Source: Flavobacterium sp.
Lineage (GTDB): Bacteria; Bacteroidota; Bacteroidia; Flavobacteriales; Flavobacteriaceae
Length of the DNA stretch: 64,000 nucleotides
Reading direction: 5' to 3'
NCBI RefSeq assembly: GCF_039595935.1
Contig: NZ_JBCNKR010000006.1
Coordinates: 2,514,001 to 2,578,000 of the forward strand
In this document: piece after piece, positions 54,487-64,000 of the stretch
Layout: each line of letters starts with the position of its first letter
Position numbering within the stretch: position 1 is the stretch's first letter
The notes under the pieces: model-generated
Databases searched by the model: none
What the model was told of the DNA's origin: nothing
The model's input: the letters and a program-made list of their open reading frames with translations, nothing else
Translations under genes and position numbers: made by a program

Positions 54487-54771
54487 TTAAGAAAAAAGCA
54501 CATCACGTATTTCCTCAACCTTATCAAAAACACTTTTTGCAAAAGGACAAAGCGGAATAATTTTCAGGTTGTTATTTCGGGCATATTCTACAGCTGCCAT
54601 AACTAGTTTTTTACCAACACCTTTTCCGTTAAATTCCGGGCTTACTTCGGTATGATCGATAATAAATTTGTTGTCTCCAGCCCAGGTATAAGTCATTTTT
54701 CCGGCTTCTTTTCCGTCTTCAAGAGCTTCAAAATAGCCTCTTTTTATATCGTTTATTTGTTGAATTTCCAT
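54487..54771 (-). CDS. GNAT-like N-acetyltransferase, YidJ/Gcn5 small type
   Basis: 94 residues. The short GNAT core is FIIDHTEVSPEFNGKGVGKKLVMAAVEYARNNN, read here in parts: acetyl-CoA-binding GKGVGKKL at about residue 47, and the final LKIIPLCPFAKSVFDK. This small family acetylates amines or proteins; no substrate is evident. It is the last gene of the pirin-OsmC-GNAT operon, with 7 bp to OsmC. Confidence 0.8.
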   Translation of the reverse strand: MEIQQINDIKRGYFEALEDGKEAGKMTYTWAGDNKFIIDHTEVSPEFNGKGVGKKLVMAAVEYARNNNLKIIPLCPFAKSVFDKVEEIRDVLFS

Positions 54772-54778
54772 TTTAAAA

Positions 54779-55174
54779 TTATATTAGTGTGGTTTTAATT
54801 TCTATCGAATGTGTCAATGTTTTATGAATTGGACAACTGTTTGCGATAGTTTCTAATCTTTGTCTTTGTTCGTCATTAACTTCACCTATGACTTCGATTT
54901 TTCTTGTAAATACAGATACACTTCGTTCAGAATCTCTTTCAAAATCAATTTTAACGTTGATTTCGTCCACATCCCATTGTTTACGATTGATGTACATTCG
55001 TAAAGTAATTACAGTGCAGGAAGCCAATGAAGCGGCTAAAAGCTCTGTAGGATTTAATCCTAAATTCTTTCCGCCCAATTCCTGAGGTTCATCAGAAATT
55101 AAAATATTGTCGCTTGCTGATTTTATTTCTGTGCGATATAAACGCGTATCTATTTTTGCTGATACTGTATCCAT
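54779..55174 (-). CDS. OsmC/Ohr family peroxide-reducing protein
   Basis: 131 residues. The two conserved cysteines are in ASLASCTVITLRMY and ANSCPIHKTL, the redox pair of OsmC/Ohr proteins that reduce organic hydroperoxides. Start codon lies 2 bp after the pirin stop, so they are co-translated. No MarR-type regulator is adjacent. Confidence 0.88.
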   Translation of the reverse strand: MDTVSAKIDTRLYRTEIKSASDNILISDEPQELGGKNLGLNPTELLAASLASCTVITLRMYINRKQWDVDEINVKIDFERDSERSVSVFTRKIEVIGEVNDEQRQRLETIANSCPIHKTLTHSIEIKTTLI

Positions 55175-55176
55175 AA

Positions 55177-56058
55177 TTATTTAATTCTAGGTTCTGGTAA
55201 TGGCACAAATTCAGTTTCTCCGGGAACTTTTGGGAAAGTTTGGTTTGTCCAGTCTGTTTTAGCTTTTTCGATGAGGTTTTTATCCGAAGAAACAAAATTC
55301 CAAAATATAAAATGTTCTTCAGGAAACGGCTGTCCGCCAAAAATATAAACGGTTGAGTTTTCGGCAATTTCAAATTCACAAAGAGAAGCTTCAGTTGTAA
55401 TTAAAATTTGTCTCGGATCGTATGTATGTTCCCCATTTTTGATACTTCCTTCTAAAATATATAAACCGCTTTCGCCGAATAAATCCTTACCAATATTGAT
55501 TTTCTTAGCTTCTTTGCTTTTAATTTCAATAAAATATAACGGACTGTAAACAGGAACAGGAGATTTTTTGCCAAAAGCTTCACCAGCAATTAATTTATAT
55601 GAAACGCCATCTTCTTCCCAAGCCGGAATATCATCTGCTTCAACATGCGTAAAATTCGGATCCATTTGTTCCAATTCCTTCGGAAGCGCCACCCAAATCT
55701 GCAATCCGTGAAGCATTTTATCCGAATGTCTTAAATATTCAGGAGTTCTTTCAGAATGCACGATTCCTTTTCCGGCTGTCATCCAGTTCACAGCGCCGGG
55801 TTTTATTTCCAGTTCGGTTCCTAAACTGTCGCGGTGCATGATACTTCCTTCAAACAAAAATGTTAGAGTAGAAAGTCCGATATGCGGATGCGGCGGAACA
55901 TCCATATTTTCGTGGTCACTTAAATGCGCAGGTCCCATATGATCGATAAAAACAAATGGTCCAACGGCTCTTTTTTCACGGAAAGGCAATAAACGGCCTA
56001 CCATAAAGTTGCCAATATTGGCAGCGCGTTCTTCGATAATTAAACTGATATTTGACAT
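55177..56058 (-). CDS. pirin-family bicupin protein
   Basis: 293 residues. Metal-binding region is PPHPHIGLSTLTFLFEGSI followed by HRDSLG, matching the three His and one Glu of pirins. VNWMTAGKGIVHSERTP is another family motif. Pirins can act as quercetinases or redox sensors. It is the first gene of the pirin-OsmC-GNAT set. Confidence 0.9.
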   Translation of the reverse strand: MSNISLIIEERAANIGNFMVGRLLPFREKRAVGPFVFIDHMGPAHLSDHENMDVPPHPHIGLSTLTFLFEGSIMHRDSLGTELEIKPGAVNWMTAGKGIVHSERTPEYLRHSDKMLHGLQIWVALPKELEQMDPNFTHVEADDIPAWEEDGVSYKLIAGEAFGKKSPVPVYSPLYFIEIKSKEAKKINIGKDLFGESGLYILEGSIKNGEHTYDPRQILITTEASLCEFEIAENSTVYIFGGQPFPEEHFIFWNFVSSDKNLIEKAKTDWTNQTFPKVPGETEFVPLPEPRIK

Positions 56059-56218
56059 GTGGTATTTTGATTTGATTTGAAAACAAAATTATAGTTGTGA
56101 TAGAAATCTTTAACTTAATTTAGATTAAGAAAGTTCGTTTTGTGTTTTTTGATTTTATAAAAATAAGAAAAATCGTTTATTAAGTTTTTAGAAGATAATT
56201 AAATTTAGGTTTTAAAAG

Positions 56219-56358
56219 TCCCGGAGGGATGAAATATTTGTAGAAAATGATTGCCACAACCAGAAAGCCCCAGCGGGGCGAAATAAATATGTCGCTCCGC
56301 TAGAGCTTTTTTATGGGATAGGATAATGTTTTCTATAGATATTTTGCTCCGCTGGAGC
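56219..56358. repeat. 140-bp interspersed element with hairpin ends, copy 2
   Basis: Ends AATATTTGTAGAAA (56233-56246) and TTTCTATAGATATT (56330-56343) are inverted, flanked by a tcccggaggga half-palindrome and GCTCCGCTGGAGC. It has the same orientation as the 35670-35828 copy. The 343-bp gap 56059-56401 holds only this and the microsatellite. Confidence 0.85.
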
Positions 56359-56383
56359 ATGAAAAACGGAAAATTATTAATTA

Positions 56384-57502
<1,119 letters not shown>

Positions 57503-57704
57503 GATTTTTGTTTGAATAAACTTCAAAGATATTTAATTGATCTCTTATTAAGTGGTTAAGTTTTGTTAAGAATTGTAACTTTATTTTCCGGAATATCTTA
57601 ATGGTTAAAAAAGAGATGTTTAATGTTTTAAGCAATTTTTCGTAGAAAGTAAACTTTCAAATCCATAAAATAAGTTTTAATTTAGCATTATTAAAAACTA
57701 AAAA

Positions 57705-58562
57705 ATGATAAGCGAAGCACAGTTTCAGGCAGAATTACAACTTTTAATAAAAAATGCCATCAGAGAAGATGTTGGTCCGGGCGATTACAGTTCACTGGCT
57801 TGTATTCCAGACACGGCTCATGGTCAGGCAAAATTATTGGTAAAAGATCAGGGAATCATTGCCGGTGTTGAACTTGCTAAAATGATATTTGATTATGTAG
57901 ATCCGAAACTTAAAGTGAAAACGTATATCGAAGACGGAATGCATGTAGAATATGGCGAAGTTGTTTTTGAAGTTTCCGGAAGTTCACAGTCTATTTTAAA
58001 AGCAGAGAGAGTGGTTTTAAATACCATGCAGCGTATGTCTGCAATTGCCACAAAAACCAGTTATTTAATGAAGCTTTTAGAAGGTACAAACGCTAAAATA
58101 TTAGACACACGCAAAACAACGCCAAATTTTAGAGTGGCAGAAAAATGGGCTGTAAAAATTGGAGGAGGAGAAAACCACCGTTTTGCACTTTACGATATGA
58201 TCATGCTGAAAGATAATCATATTGATTTTGCTGGCGGTATTACCCGTGCTATTTCTAAAACAAAAGAGTATTTAAAAGAAAACAATCTTGATCTTAAAAT
58301 CATTGTTGAGGCCCGTAATTTAGATGAAATCAGAGAAATTTTATTGAGCGACGGCGTTCATAGAATTTTGATTGATAATTTTAATTATGAAGACACAAAA
58401 ACGGCAGTAAATTTGATTGGTTCAAAATGTCAGACAGAATCTTCTGGAAATATCAGCGAAAAAACAGTTCGCGAATATGCTTTGTGTGGAGTTAATTATA
58501 TTTCATCAGGCGCTTTAACACATTCTGTATATAATATGGATTTGAGCCTGAAAGCTTTTTAA
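57705..58562 (+). CDS. nadC: nicotinate-nucleotide pyrophosphorylase (carboxylating)
   Basis: 285 residues. IREDVGPGDYSSLACIPD, AERVVLNTMQRMSAIAT, LDTRKTTPNFRVAEKWAVK and GGGENHRFALYDMIMLKDNHI (given in two parts) are the quinolinate phosphoribosyltransferase signature regions. It converts quinolinate to nicotinate mononucleotide in de novo NAD synthesis. BrkB follows 84 bp later on the same strand. Confidence 0.97.
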   Translation: MISEAQFQAELQLLIKNAIREDVGPGDYSSLACIPDTAHGQAKLLVKDQGIIAGVELAKMIFDYVDPKLKVKTYIEDGMHVEYGEVVFEVSGSSQSILKAERVVLNTMQRMSAIATKTSYLMKLLEGTNAKILDTRKTTPNFRVAEKWAVKIGGGENHRFALYDMIMLKDNHIDFAGGITRAISKTKEYLKENNLDLKIIVEARNLDEIREILLSDGVHRILIDNFNYEDTKTAVNLIGSKCQTESSGNISEKTVREYALCGVNYISSGALTHSVYNMDLSLKAF

Positions 58563-58646
58563 TGAAGTTATGAATTTTGAGTTATAAGTTATGAGTTTGA
58601 TTTGCAAATCTAAAATCTAAATTCAACAATCTAAAATCAAAAATAT

Positions 58647-59570
58647 ATGTCGAAAGAGATAGAAGATCGGATTGAAAAACTGCCTGTAATACGCAATTTG
58701 GCGCGACTTTTAAAGAAAATAAAACTCCCTTGGTTAGAGGGATTTTCTTTGTATGATTTGCTCGAAATGTACACTTTAGGAATTCTCGAAGGTGCATTTT
58801 CATATCATGCCAGTGCGGTTTCTTTTAGCTTTTTTATGGCTTTGTTTCCTTTTACATTATTTATTTTAAACTTAATACCGTTTATTCCAATAGAAGGTTT
58901 TCAGGATGATTTTCTGCAGTTTGTACAACAAGGAGTTCCGCCAAATACCTATGATGCTATTAGTAAAATTATCAGCGATATCTTAAATAATAGTCACTCA
59001 GGGTTATTATCATCGGGATTTTTACTTTCGATTTTTTTGATGGCCAATGGTATCAACGGAATTTTAAGCGGTTTCGAATCATCAAAACATGTATTTGACA
59101 AGCGTGGTTTTTTTAGGCAATATTTGGTTGCATTGGCGATTTCACTTTTGATGACCGTAATATTGTTTGTAACCGTGGCGACAATTGTGGTTTTTGAGGT
59201 ATTTATTCAAAAAACAATCATTCAGGATGTATTAAGTGATCGTATTCCGCTGATTATTTTGGGTAGATATTTATTCGTTATGCTGATGATTTTGATAACA
59301 TCTTCAATATTATTACGTTATGGTACAAAACAGTATAATAAAGTACCTTTTATAAGCATCGGATCTGTTTTTACAACGGTCTTAATTGTTATATCTTCGT
59401 TCTTTTTTGGAATTTGGGTTATAAAATTTTCAAAATATAACGAACTTTATGGTTCAATTGGGACATTATTAATTCTAATGTTCTATATTTGGATAAACTG
59501 TATGATTCTGCTTTTAGGGTTCGAATTGAACGCTTCTATCAGAAAATTAAAACAAAAAAAAGAAAAATAA
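58647..59570 (+). CDS. YihY/BrkB-family inner membrane protein
   Basis: 307 residues with about six transmembrane segments. LGILEGAFSYHASAVSFSFF, FMALFPFTLFILNLIPFIP and LSIFLMANGINGILSGF fit the YihY/virulence-factor BrkB family. Its function is unclear; RNase BN was an old misname. DUF2147 starts 1 bp after its stop. Confidence 0.88.
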   Translation: MSKEIEDRIEKLPVIRNLARLLKKIKLPWLEGFSLYDLLEMYTLGILEGAFSYHASAVSFSFFMALFPFTLFILNLIPFIPIEGFQDDFLQFVQQGVPPNTYDAISKIISDILNNSHSGLLSSGFLLSIFLMANGINGILSGFESSKHVFDKRGFFRQYLVALAISLLMTVILFVTVATIVVFEVFIQKTIIQDVLSDRIPLIILGRYLFVMLMILITSSILLRYGTKQYNKVPFISIGSVFTTVLIVISSFFFGIWVIKFSKYNELYGSIGTLLILMFYIWINCMILLLGFELNASIRKLKQKKEK

Positions 59571-59571
59571 T

Positions 59572-59997
59572 ATGAAAAATTTGATGCTAACTATCGGAGT
59601 GTTCTTCTTTGCCCTGACCATGCAAAGTCAAAATGTAATTGGAAAATGGAAGACCATTGATGATGAAACAGGAGAGGCTAAATCGGTAGTTGAGATTTAT
59701 GAGAAATCAGGAAAAATATACGGAAAAATAGTAGAAATACTTCGTGAAGGCCATAAAAAAGACATTTGTGTAAAGTGTGAAGGTGCCGAAAAAAACAAAC
59801 CAATTTTAGGAATGACTATTATTAACGGTCTTAAAAAAGACGGTTCTGAATATAATGGAGGAACAATTTTAGATCCTACAAGCGGAAAAAAATATAAATG
59901 CTATATCTCTTTAGAGTCTGCTGATAAATTGAAACTTCGCGGTTATGTTGGAATTTCTCTAATGGGAAGAACACAATACTGGACAAGAGTAAAATAA
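59572..59997 (+). CDS. exported DUF2147 protein
   Basis: 141 residues with a signal peptide (LMLTIGVFFFALTMQSQ). The DUF2147 pattern is clear: VIGKWKTIDDETGEAKSVVE, YEKSGKIYGKIVEIL, ICVKCEGAEKNKP, MTIINGLKKDGSEYNGGTI, LDPTSGKKYKC and LRGYVGISLMGRTQYWTR. Function unknown. The gene is tightly placed after BrkB. Confidence 0.87.
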   Translation: MKNLMLTIGVFFFALTMQSQNVIGKWKTIDDETGEAKSVVEIYEKSGKIYGKIVEILREGHKKDICVKCEGAEKNKPILGMTIINGLKKDGSEYNGGTILDPTSGKKYKCYISLESADKLKLRGYVGISLMGRTQYWTRVK

Positions 59998-60014
59998 TAA
60001 ATTCAAAAAAATAA

Positions 60015-60761
60015 ATGCGAAAATTAGCTTCGATAATTTTATTCTTAGCCATAACCTTAAACGGTTTTGCACAATCTAAGAATTCGCCATTACAAATAAG
60101 TCATCTTACGGGTGACTTTTATGTTTATAGAACTTTTAATGAATATAACGGCACCAAGATTTCTGCCAACGCCATGTATTTGGTTACAGATAAAGGTGTT
60201 GTGCTGTTTGATGCTCCCTGGGATAAAACACAGTTTCAGCCATTATTAGATTCTATAAAAGCAAAACATAATAAAGAGGTTATTATGCTTTTTGCAACGC
60301 ATTCTCACGATGATCGTGCGGGAGGATTTTATTTTTACAGAAAAAAAGGAATCAAAACCTATTCAATAAAGTTGACAGATGATATTCTTAAAAAGAAGAA
60401 CGAACCGAGAGCCGAATTTATAATTCCGAATGATAAAACTTTTACAGTTGGCCAGCATACTTTTGAGGCTTATTATCCGGGAAAAGGACATGCGTCTGAC
60501 AATATTGTAGTTTGGTTTGATAAAGAAAAAGTACTTTACGGCGCCTGTTTTATAAAAAGTGCCGACGCTCAGGATTTGGGCTATTTAGCCGATTCTGATG
60601 TCAAAGAATGGAAGAAATCTATAGAAAAAGTAAAAGCAAAATTTAAAAATCCAGCTTATATTATTCCGGGTCATGAAGACTGGACTAATATTGAATCTTT
60701 AAATCATACTTTAAAACTAGTTGACGAGTATTTGGCTCAACAATCTTTAGGAAAAAAATAA
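60015..60761 (+). CDS. subclass B1 metallo-beta-lactamase (JOHN/IND-like)
   Basis: 248 residues with a signal peptide (LASIILFLAITLNGFAQ). B1 zinc ligands: His96, His98 and Asp100 in THSHDDRAGG, His159 in GKGHASD, Cys178 in YGACFIKSAD, and His220 in IPGHEDW. The Zn1 (three His) and Zn2 (Asp, Cys, His) sites are complete, so it is likely an active class B1 enzyme hydrolysing carbapenems and other beta-lactams. No mobile element is adjacent, and it lies between DUF2147 and priA, so it is probably an intrinsic chromosomal gene. Confidence 0.9.
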   Translation: MRKLASIILFLAITLNGFAQSKNSPLQISHLTGDFYVYRTFNEYNGTKISANAMYLVTDKGVVLFDAPWDKTQFQPLLDSIKAKHNKEVIMLFATHSHDDRAGGFYFYRKKGIKTYSIKLTDDILKKKNEPRAEFIIPNDKTFTVGQHTFEAYYPGKGHASDNIVVWFDKEKVLYGACFIKSADAQDLGYLADSDVKEWKKSIEKVKAKFKNPAYIIPGHEDWTNIESLNHTLKLVDEYLAQQSLGKK

Positions 60762-60785
60762 TTTCCTGTTCATATAAATAATTGC

Positions 60786-63236
60786 ATGTTTTTTATCGAA
60801 GTTATTTTACCGCTTTCTTTAGAAAAAACGTTTACTTATCGTGTTTCTGAAGCTGAATTCCATTTTATTAAAAAAGGAATGCGTGTGGCGGTACCTTTTG
60901 GTAAAAGTAAAATTTACACCGCGCTTGTATTGGATATACATGAAAATGCGCCCACTTTATATGAAGCCAAGGAAATTCATCAAATTTTAGACGAAAAACC
61001 TATAGCAACCGAAACTCAGATAAAACACTGGCTTTGGGTTGCTAATTATTATATGTGTGGTATTGGCGATGTGTATCGTGGTGCTTTTCCAACAGGATTG
61101 CTGCTGGAAAGTGAAACCATTGTATCACATAAGCCAGAAGTAATCGTAAACGACTCTGAACTTTCTGATGATGAATTTCTTATCTATGAAGCCTTACAAC
61201 ATCAAAGCTCGCTAAAAGTTCAGGAGATTGCTTCTATTTTGAATAAAAAAAATATCCTGCCAACACTTCAAAAGCTATTAGCCAGAGATGTTATTGTTTT
61301 AGAAGAAGAAATAAAGGAAAGCTACAAACCGAAATTGGTTCGATATGTAAAGCTGCATTCACAATATGAAACCGATCGAGGTTTAGAAGAATTGCTTGAA
61401 GTTTTAAAAAATGCGAATAAACAAAAAGAAATTGTTTTAGCATTTTTTCAAATCAGTGCTTCAGAAAAGAAACCTATAACGGTAAAAAAACTGATTGAAT
61501 TTTCAGGATCAACTTCTGCGGTTGTAAAAGCTTTAATAGAAAAAGAAATTTTTGAAGAATATTATCTGCAGCATGATCGGATTACATTTAATGGAAAAAA
61601 ATCAGAAAATGAACTTCATTTAAGTGAAGCACAGCAAAAGGCTTTTTTTGATATAAAAGAGAATCTAAACGAGAAAGATGTTTGTTTACTGCATGGTGTA
61701 ACTTCAAGCGGAAAAACCGAAATTTATATCAAATTAATAGAAGAATATCTGCATACCGGAAGACAGGTTTTGTATCTGCTTCCGGAAATTGCGCTTACTA
61801 CACAATTAGTTTCCCGACTTCGTTTGCATTTTGGAGATAAAGTGGCCGTTTTTCATTCAAAATACAGTAATAACGAAAGAGTTGAGGTTTGGAAACAAAC
61901 ACTCGAAAATTCAGAAAAAGCACAAATCGTAATTGGGGCAAGGTCTGCGTTGTTTTTGCCTTTTAATGATTTAGGCTTATTGATTGTTGATGAAGAGCAT
62001 GAACAGACTTTTAAACAAACAGATCCTGCGCCAAGATATCATGCCAGAGATGCAGCGATTGTATTGGGTAATTTTCATAAAGCCAAAGTATTGTTAGGTT
62101 CAGCCACGCCAAGTATTGAGACCTATTTTAATACACAAAACGATAAATACGGTTTGGTTACGCTTACCGAAAGATATAAAAATGTCCGCATGCCTGAAGT
62201 GGTTTTGGTTGACTTAAAAGACAAGCATTTCAGGAAAAGAATGACGGGGCATTTTAGCGATCTTTTAATTGAAGAAATTACTGAGGCTTTGTCTTTGGGT
62301 GAACAGGTAATTTTGTTTCAAAACAGAAGAGGTTATTCCCCTATAATAGAATGTCTAACCTGCGGACATGTTCCGCATTGTCAGCAATGTGATGTAAGTT
62401 TGACTTTTCATAAATTTAAAAATCAGCTTCGCTGTCATTATTGTGGATATTCTATTGCTAAACCAACTAACTGCCATAGCTGCTCAAGTATTGATTTAAC
62501 AACGAAAGGTTTTGGTACGGAACAAATAGAGCAGGAGTTAGTGTCTCTTTTTCCAAAGGCTAAGACCGCCAGAATGGATCAGGATACGACTCGTGGTAAA
62601 TTTGGTTTTGAAAAGATTATCGATAACTTTAAAAATAGAGAGATCGATATTTTAGTCGGAACACAAATGCTGGCTAAAGGTTTGGATTTTGATAATGTCA
62701 GTTTGGTCGGAATTATGAATGCCGATAATATGCTGCATCATCCTGATTTTAGAGCCTTCGAGCGTAGTTTTCAAATGATGACACAAGTGGCAGGAAGGGC
62801 AGGAAGATCTGAAAAACAAGGAAAAGTTGTGATTCAAACCTATAATCCAAATCACAATACAATACAGCAGGTTACCAATCATAATTATATAGGTATGTAT
62901 AAAGAGCAATTATACGACCGTCAAATCTATAAATATCCGCCTTATTTCAGAATCATAAAACTGACTTTGAAACATCGTGATTATGATAAATTAAAAGAAG
63001 GATCAATGTGGCTGTATCAGGTTTTGAGTCAAAACCTGGGTATGCCGGTATTAGGTCCGGAAGAACCCGCAATAAGCAGAATCCGAAATGAATATATACG
63101 AACTATATTAATTAAGATTCCGCAGAACCTGCATTTGGGGAACACAAAAAAAACTATCCAGAAAATGTTGAATAGTTTTGAAGCTGTGGCTCAATACAGA
63201 TCTATAAAAGTTGTTGTAAATGTCGATTTTTATTAA
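60786..63236 (+). CDS. priA: primosomal replication protein N' (helicase PriA)
   Basis: 816 residues. An N-terminal DNA-binding domain (FFIEVILPLSLEKTFTYRVS) is followed by a helicase core with LLHGVTSSGKTEIYIKL (Walker A) and IVDEEHEQTF (DEEH box), and a zinc region with eight cysteines (ECLTCGHVPHCQQCDVS and CHYCGYSIAKPTNCHSC). It restarts stalled replication forks. Its stop overlaps the LytTR stop by two bases (TTAA). Confidence 0.97.
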   Translation: MFFIEVILPLSLEKTFTYRVSEAEFHFIKKGMRVAVPFGKSKIYTALVLDIHENAPTLYEAKEIHQILDEKPIATETQIKHWLWVANYYMCGIGDVYRGAFPTGLLLESETIVSHKPEVIVNDSELSDDEFLIYEALQHQSSLKVQEIASILNKKNILPTLQKLLARDVIVLEEEIKESYKPKLVRYVKLHSQYETDRGLEELLEVLKNANKQKEIVLAFFQISASEKKPITVKKLIEFSGSTSAVVKALIEKEIFEEYYLQHDRITFNGKKSENELHLSEAQQKAFFDIKENLNEKDVCLLHGVTSSGKTEIYIKLIEEYLHTGRQVLYLLPEIALTTQLVSRLRLHFGDKVAVFHSKYSNNERVEVWKQTLENSEKAQIVIGARSALFLPFNDLGLLIVDEEHEQTFKQTDPAPRYHARDAAIVLGNFHKAKVLLGSATPSIETYFNTQNDKYGLVTLTERYKNVRMPEVVLVDLKDKHFRKRMTGHFSDLLIEEITEALSLGEQVILFQNRRGYSPIIECLTCGHVPHCQQCDVSLTFHKFKNQLRCHYCGYSIAKPTNCHSCSSIDLTTKGFGTEQIEQELVSLFPKAKTARMDQDTTRGKFGFEKIIDNFKNREIDILVGTQMLAKGLDFDNVSLVGIMNADNMLHHPDFRAFERSFQMMTQVAGRAGRSEKQGKVVIQTYNPNHNTIQQVTNHNYIGMYKEQLYDRQIYKYPPYFRIIKLTLKHRDYDKLKEGSMWLYQVLSQNLGMPVLGPEEPAISRIRNEYIRTILIKIPQNLHLGNTKKTIQKMLNSFEAVAQYRSIKVVVNVDFY

Positions 63237-63931
63237 CTCGGCGTAGATAACGCTTTTACTAAATCTTCTTTTTTGTTTCGGCTTAGCGGAATTTTGGTAA
63301 TTCCAATTTCGGCAAACTTACTATTAAAACGCTCTACCTTGTCAATATTGATAATGTAAGACTTATGTACGCGAATGAATTTGTCTTTTGATAAATCATT
63401 TTCAAAAGATTTCATCGTAGAAAGTACCAGATTACTGTCGTCTTCGGTAACTACTCTTACATAATCTCCAAAAGCCTCGATCCATTTGATTTTAGCCGTA
63501 AATATTTTAAGTTTTTTAAGGTTACTTTTAATGAAAATATGTTCGCCTTCTTCTTCTTTAACTTCTTTTTTAAGAAGATGCATATCAATGGCTCTTTTTA
63601 CAGAAGCGTTAAAGCGGTCTACCGCGATTGGTTTTTGCAGATAATCAGTAGCATCATAATCAAAAGCTTTTAAAGCATATTCAGCTTTAGAAGTAATAAA
63701 TATAATTTGTGGTTTAGATTTTAAACCGTCAAGAAAATCAAAGCCATTAATAACTGGCATTTCTATATCCAGAAATATTAAGTCGATATTATTTAATGAG
63801 ATACAACTTTTTGCTTCTATTGCATTAGAAAAATCCCCGATTAAATGCAAACCTGGGTGATTATTAACTAATTTTGCAATAATTGTCCTTTGTATAGAAC
63901 TATCATCTACAACAACACAGTTTAGTTTCAT
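63233..63931 (-). CDS. LytTR-family response regulator
   Basis: 232 residues. The receiver domain (1-118) has DD at 9-10, the phosphoacceptor Asp55 (LIFLDIEMP), Thr/Ser in FITSKAEYAL and the Lys in YLQKPI. The LytTR DNA-binding domain (about 130-232) contains KIKWIEAFGDYVRV and IRVHKSYIINIDKVERF. No sensor kinase lies in the window; the partner may be encoded to the right. It is convergent with priA. Confidence 0.93.
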   Translation of the reverse strand: MKLNCVVVDDSSIQRTIIAKLVNNHPGLHLIGDFSNAIEAKSCISLNNIDLIFLDIEMPVINGFDFLDGLKSKPQIIFITSKAEYALKAFDYDATDYLQKPIAVDRFNASVKRAIDMHLLKKEVKEEEGEHIFIKSNLKKLKIFTAKIKWIEAFGDYVRVVTEDDSNLVLSTMKSFENDLSKDKFIRVHKSYIINIDKVERFNSKFAEIGITKIPLSRNKKEDLVKALSTPS

Positions 63932-64000
63932 AACATTTAAATTTAGAATAAATTCAGGATAGCAGTAGTAAATGTATAGTTTTTTTGGAAAATAAACTAA

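Overview
The window is a 64 kb stretch of AT-rich chromosome from a Bacteroidota species, most likely Flavobacterium or a close relative. Supporting points are a SusC/SusD pair, BT_3928-type and DUF4369/TlpA proteins, lipoboxes followed by Asn/Asp/Ser, weak Shine-Dalgarno sequences, TAnnTTTG-like promoter words, a JOHN/IND-like B1 metallo-beta-lactamase and typical flavobacterial intergenic palindromes. I saw no rRNA, tRNA, CRISPR array, prophage or integrase. The left-hand gene is cut by the window edge.

Layout. 1-10.6 kb (minus strand) holds housekeeping and small accessory genes: an ABC ATPase with a degenerate first half, a sulfurtransferase, ThuA and DUF1398 proteins, an alpha/beta hydrolase, an MscS channel, a thioesterase, a CPA1 antiporter and a DUF4369-TlpA lipid/thiol protein. 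10.9-18.2 kb (mostly plus strand) carries dnaK behind a sigma54-like promoter, a REP-associated transposase flanked by two identical 33-bp palindromes, corA, and the acetate pair pta-ackA.

18.3-34 kb is a polysaccharide utilization locus (PUL): a membrane-spanning sensor/LuxR regulator, SusC, SusD, a LamG surface lipoprotein, a GH144-like endo-beta-1,2-glucanase lipoprotein, an esterase, a GH3 beta-glucosidase, a glycerophosphodiester phosphodiesterase and a GH43-like/discoidin/Fn3 protein. The enzymes fit uptake and breakdown of beta-1,2-glucan, and the esterase and phosphodiesterase suggest decorated periplasmic glucans as the substrate. An M28 peptidase follows.

35.9-50 kb (minus strand) holds a Coq4-like protein, a YiiX-like cysteine hydrolase, an outer membrane protein, kdsA, and a translationally overlapping pair made of an alkylglycerol-monooxygenase-like hydroxylase and a lysoplasmalogenase. 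Next come clpS, prmA, tpiA, a TlpA lipoprotein, three unrecognised genes, a BT_3928-type DoxX protein and DUF1599. 50.2-64 kb mixes folP, rlmH, a secreted adenosine-deaminase-like protein, a pirin-OsmC-GNAT operon, an AlkC-like DNA repair protein, nadC, a BrkB protein, DUF2147, a B1 metallo-beta-lactamase, priA and a LytTR response regulator.

The observations I rate highest are the AGMO-like/lysoplasmalogenase pair (a possible bacterial ether-lipid cleavage module), the beta-1,2-glucan locus with decoration-removing enzymes, the sigma54-like dnaK promoter, the Coq4-like protein in a probable menaquinone-only lineage, and several families of hairpin-forming intergenic repeats.
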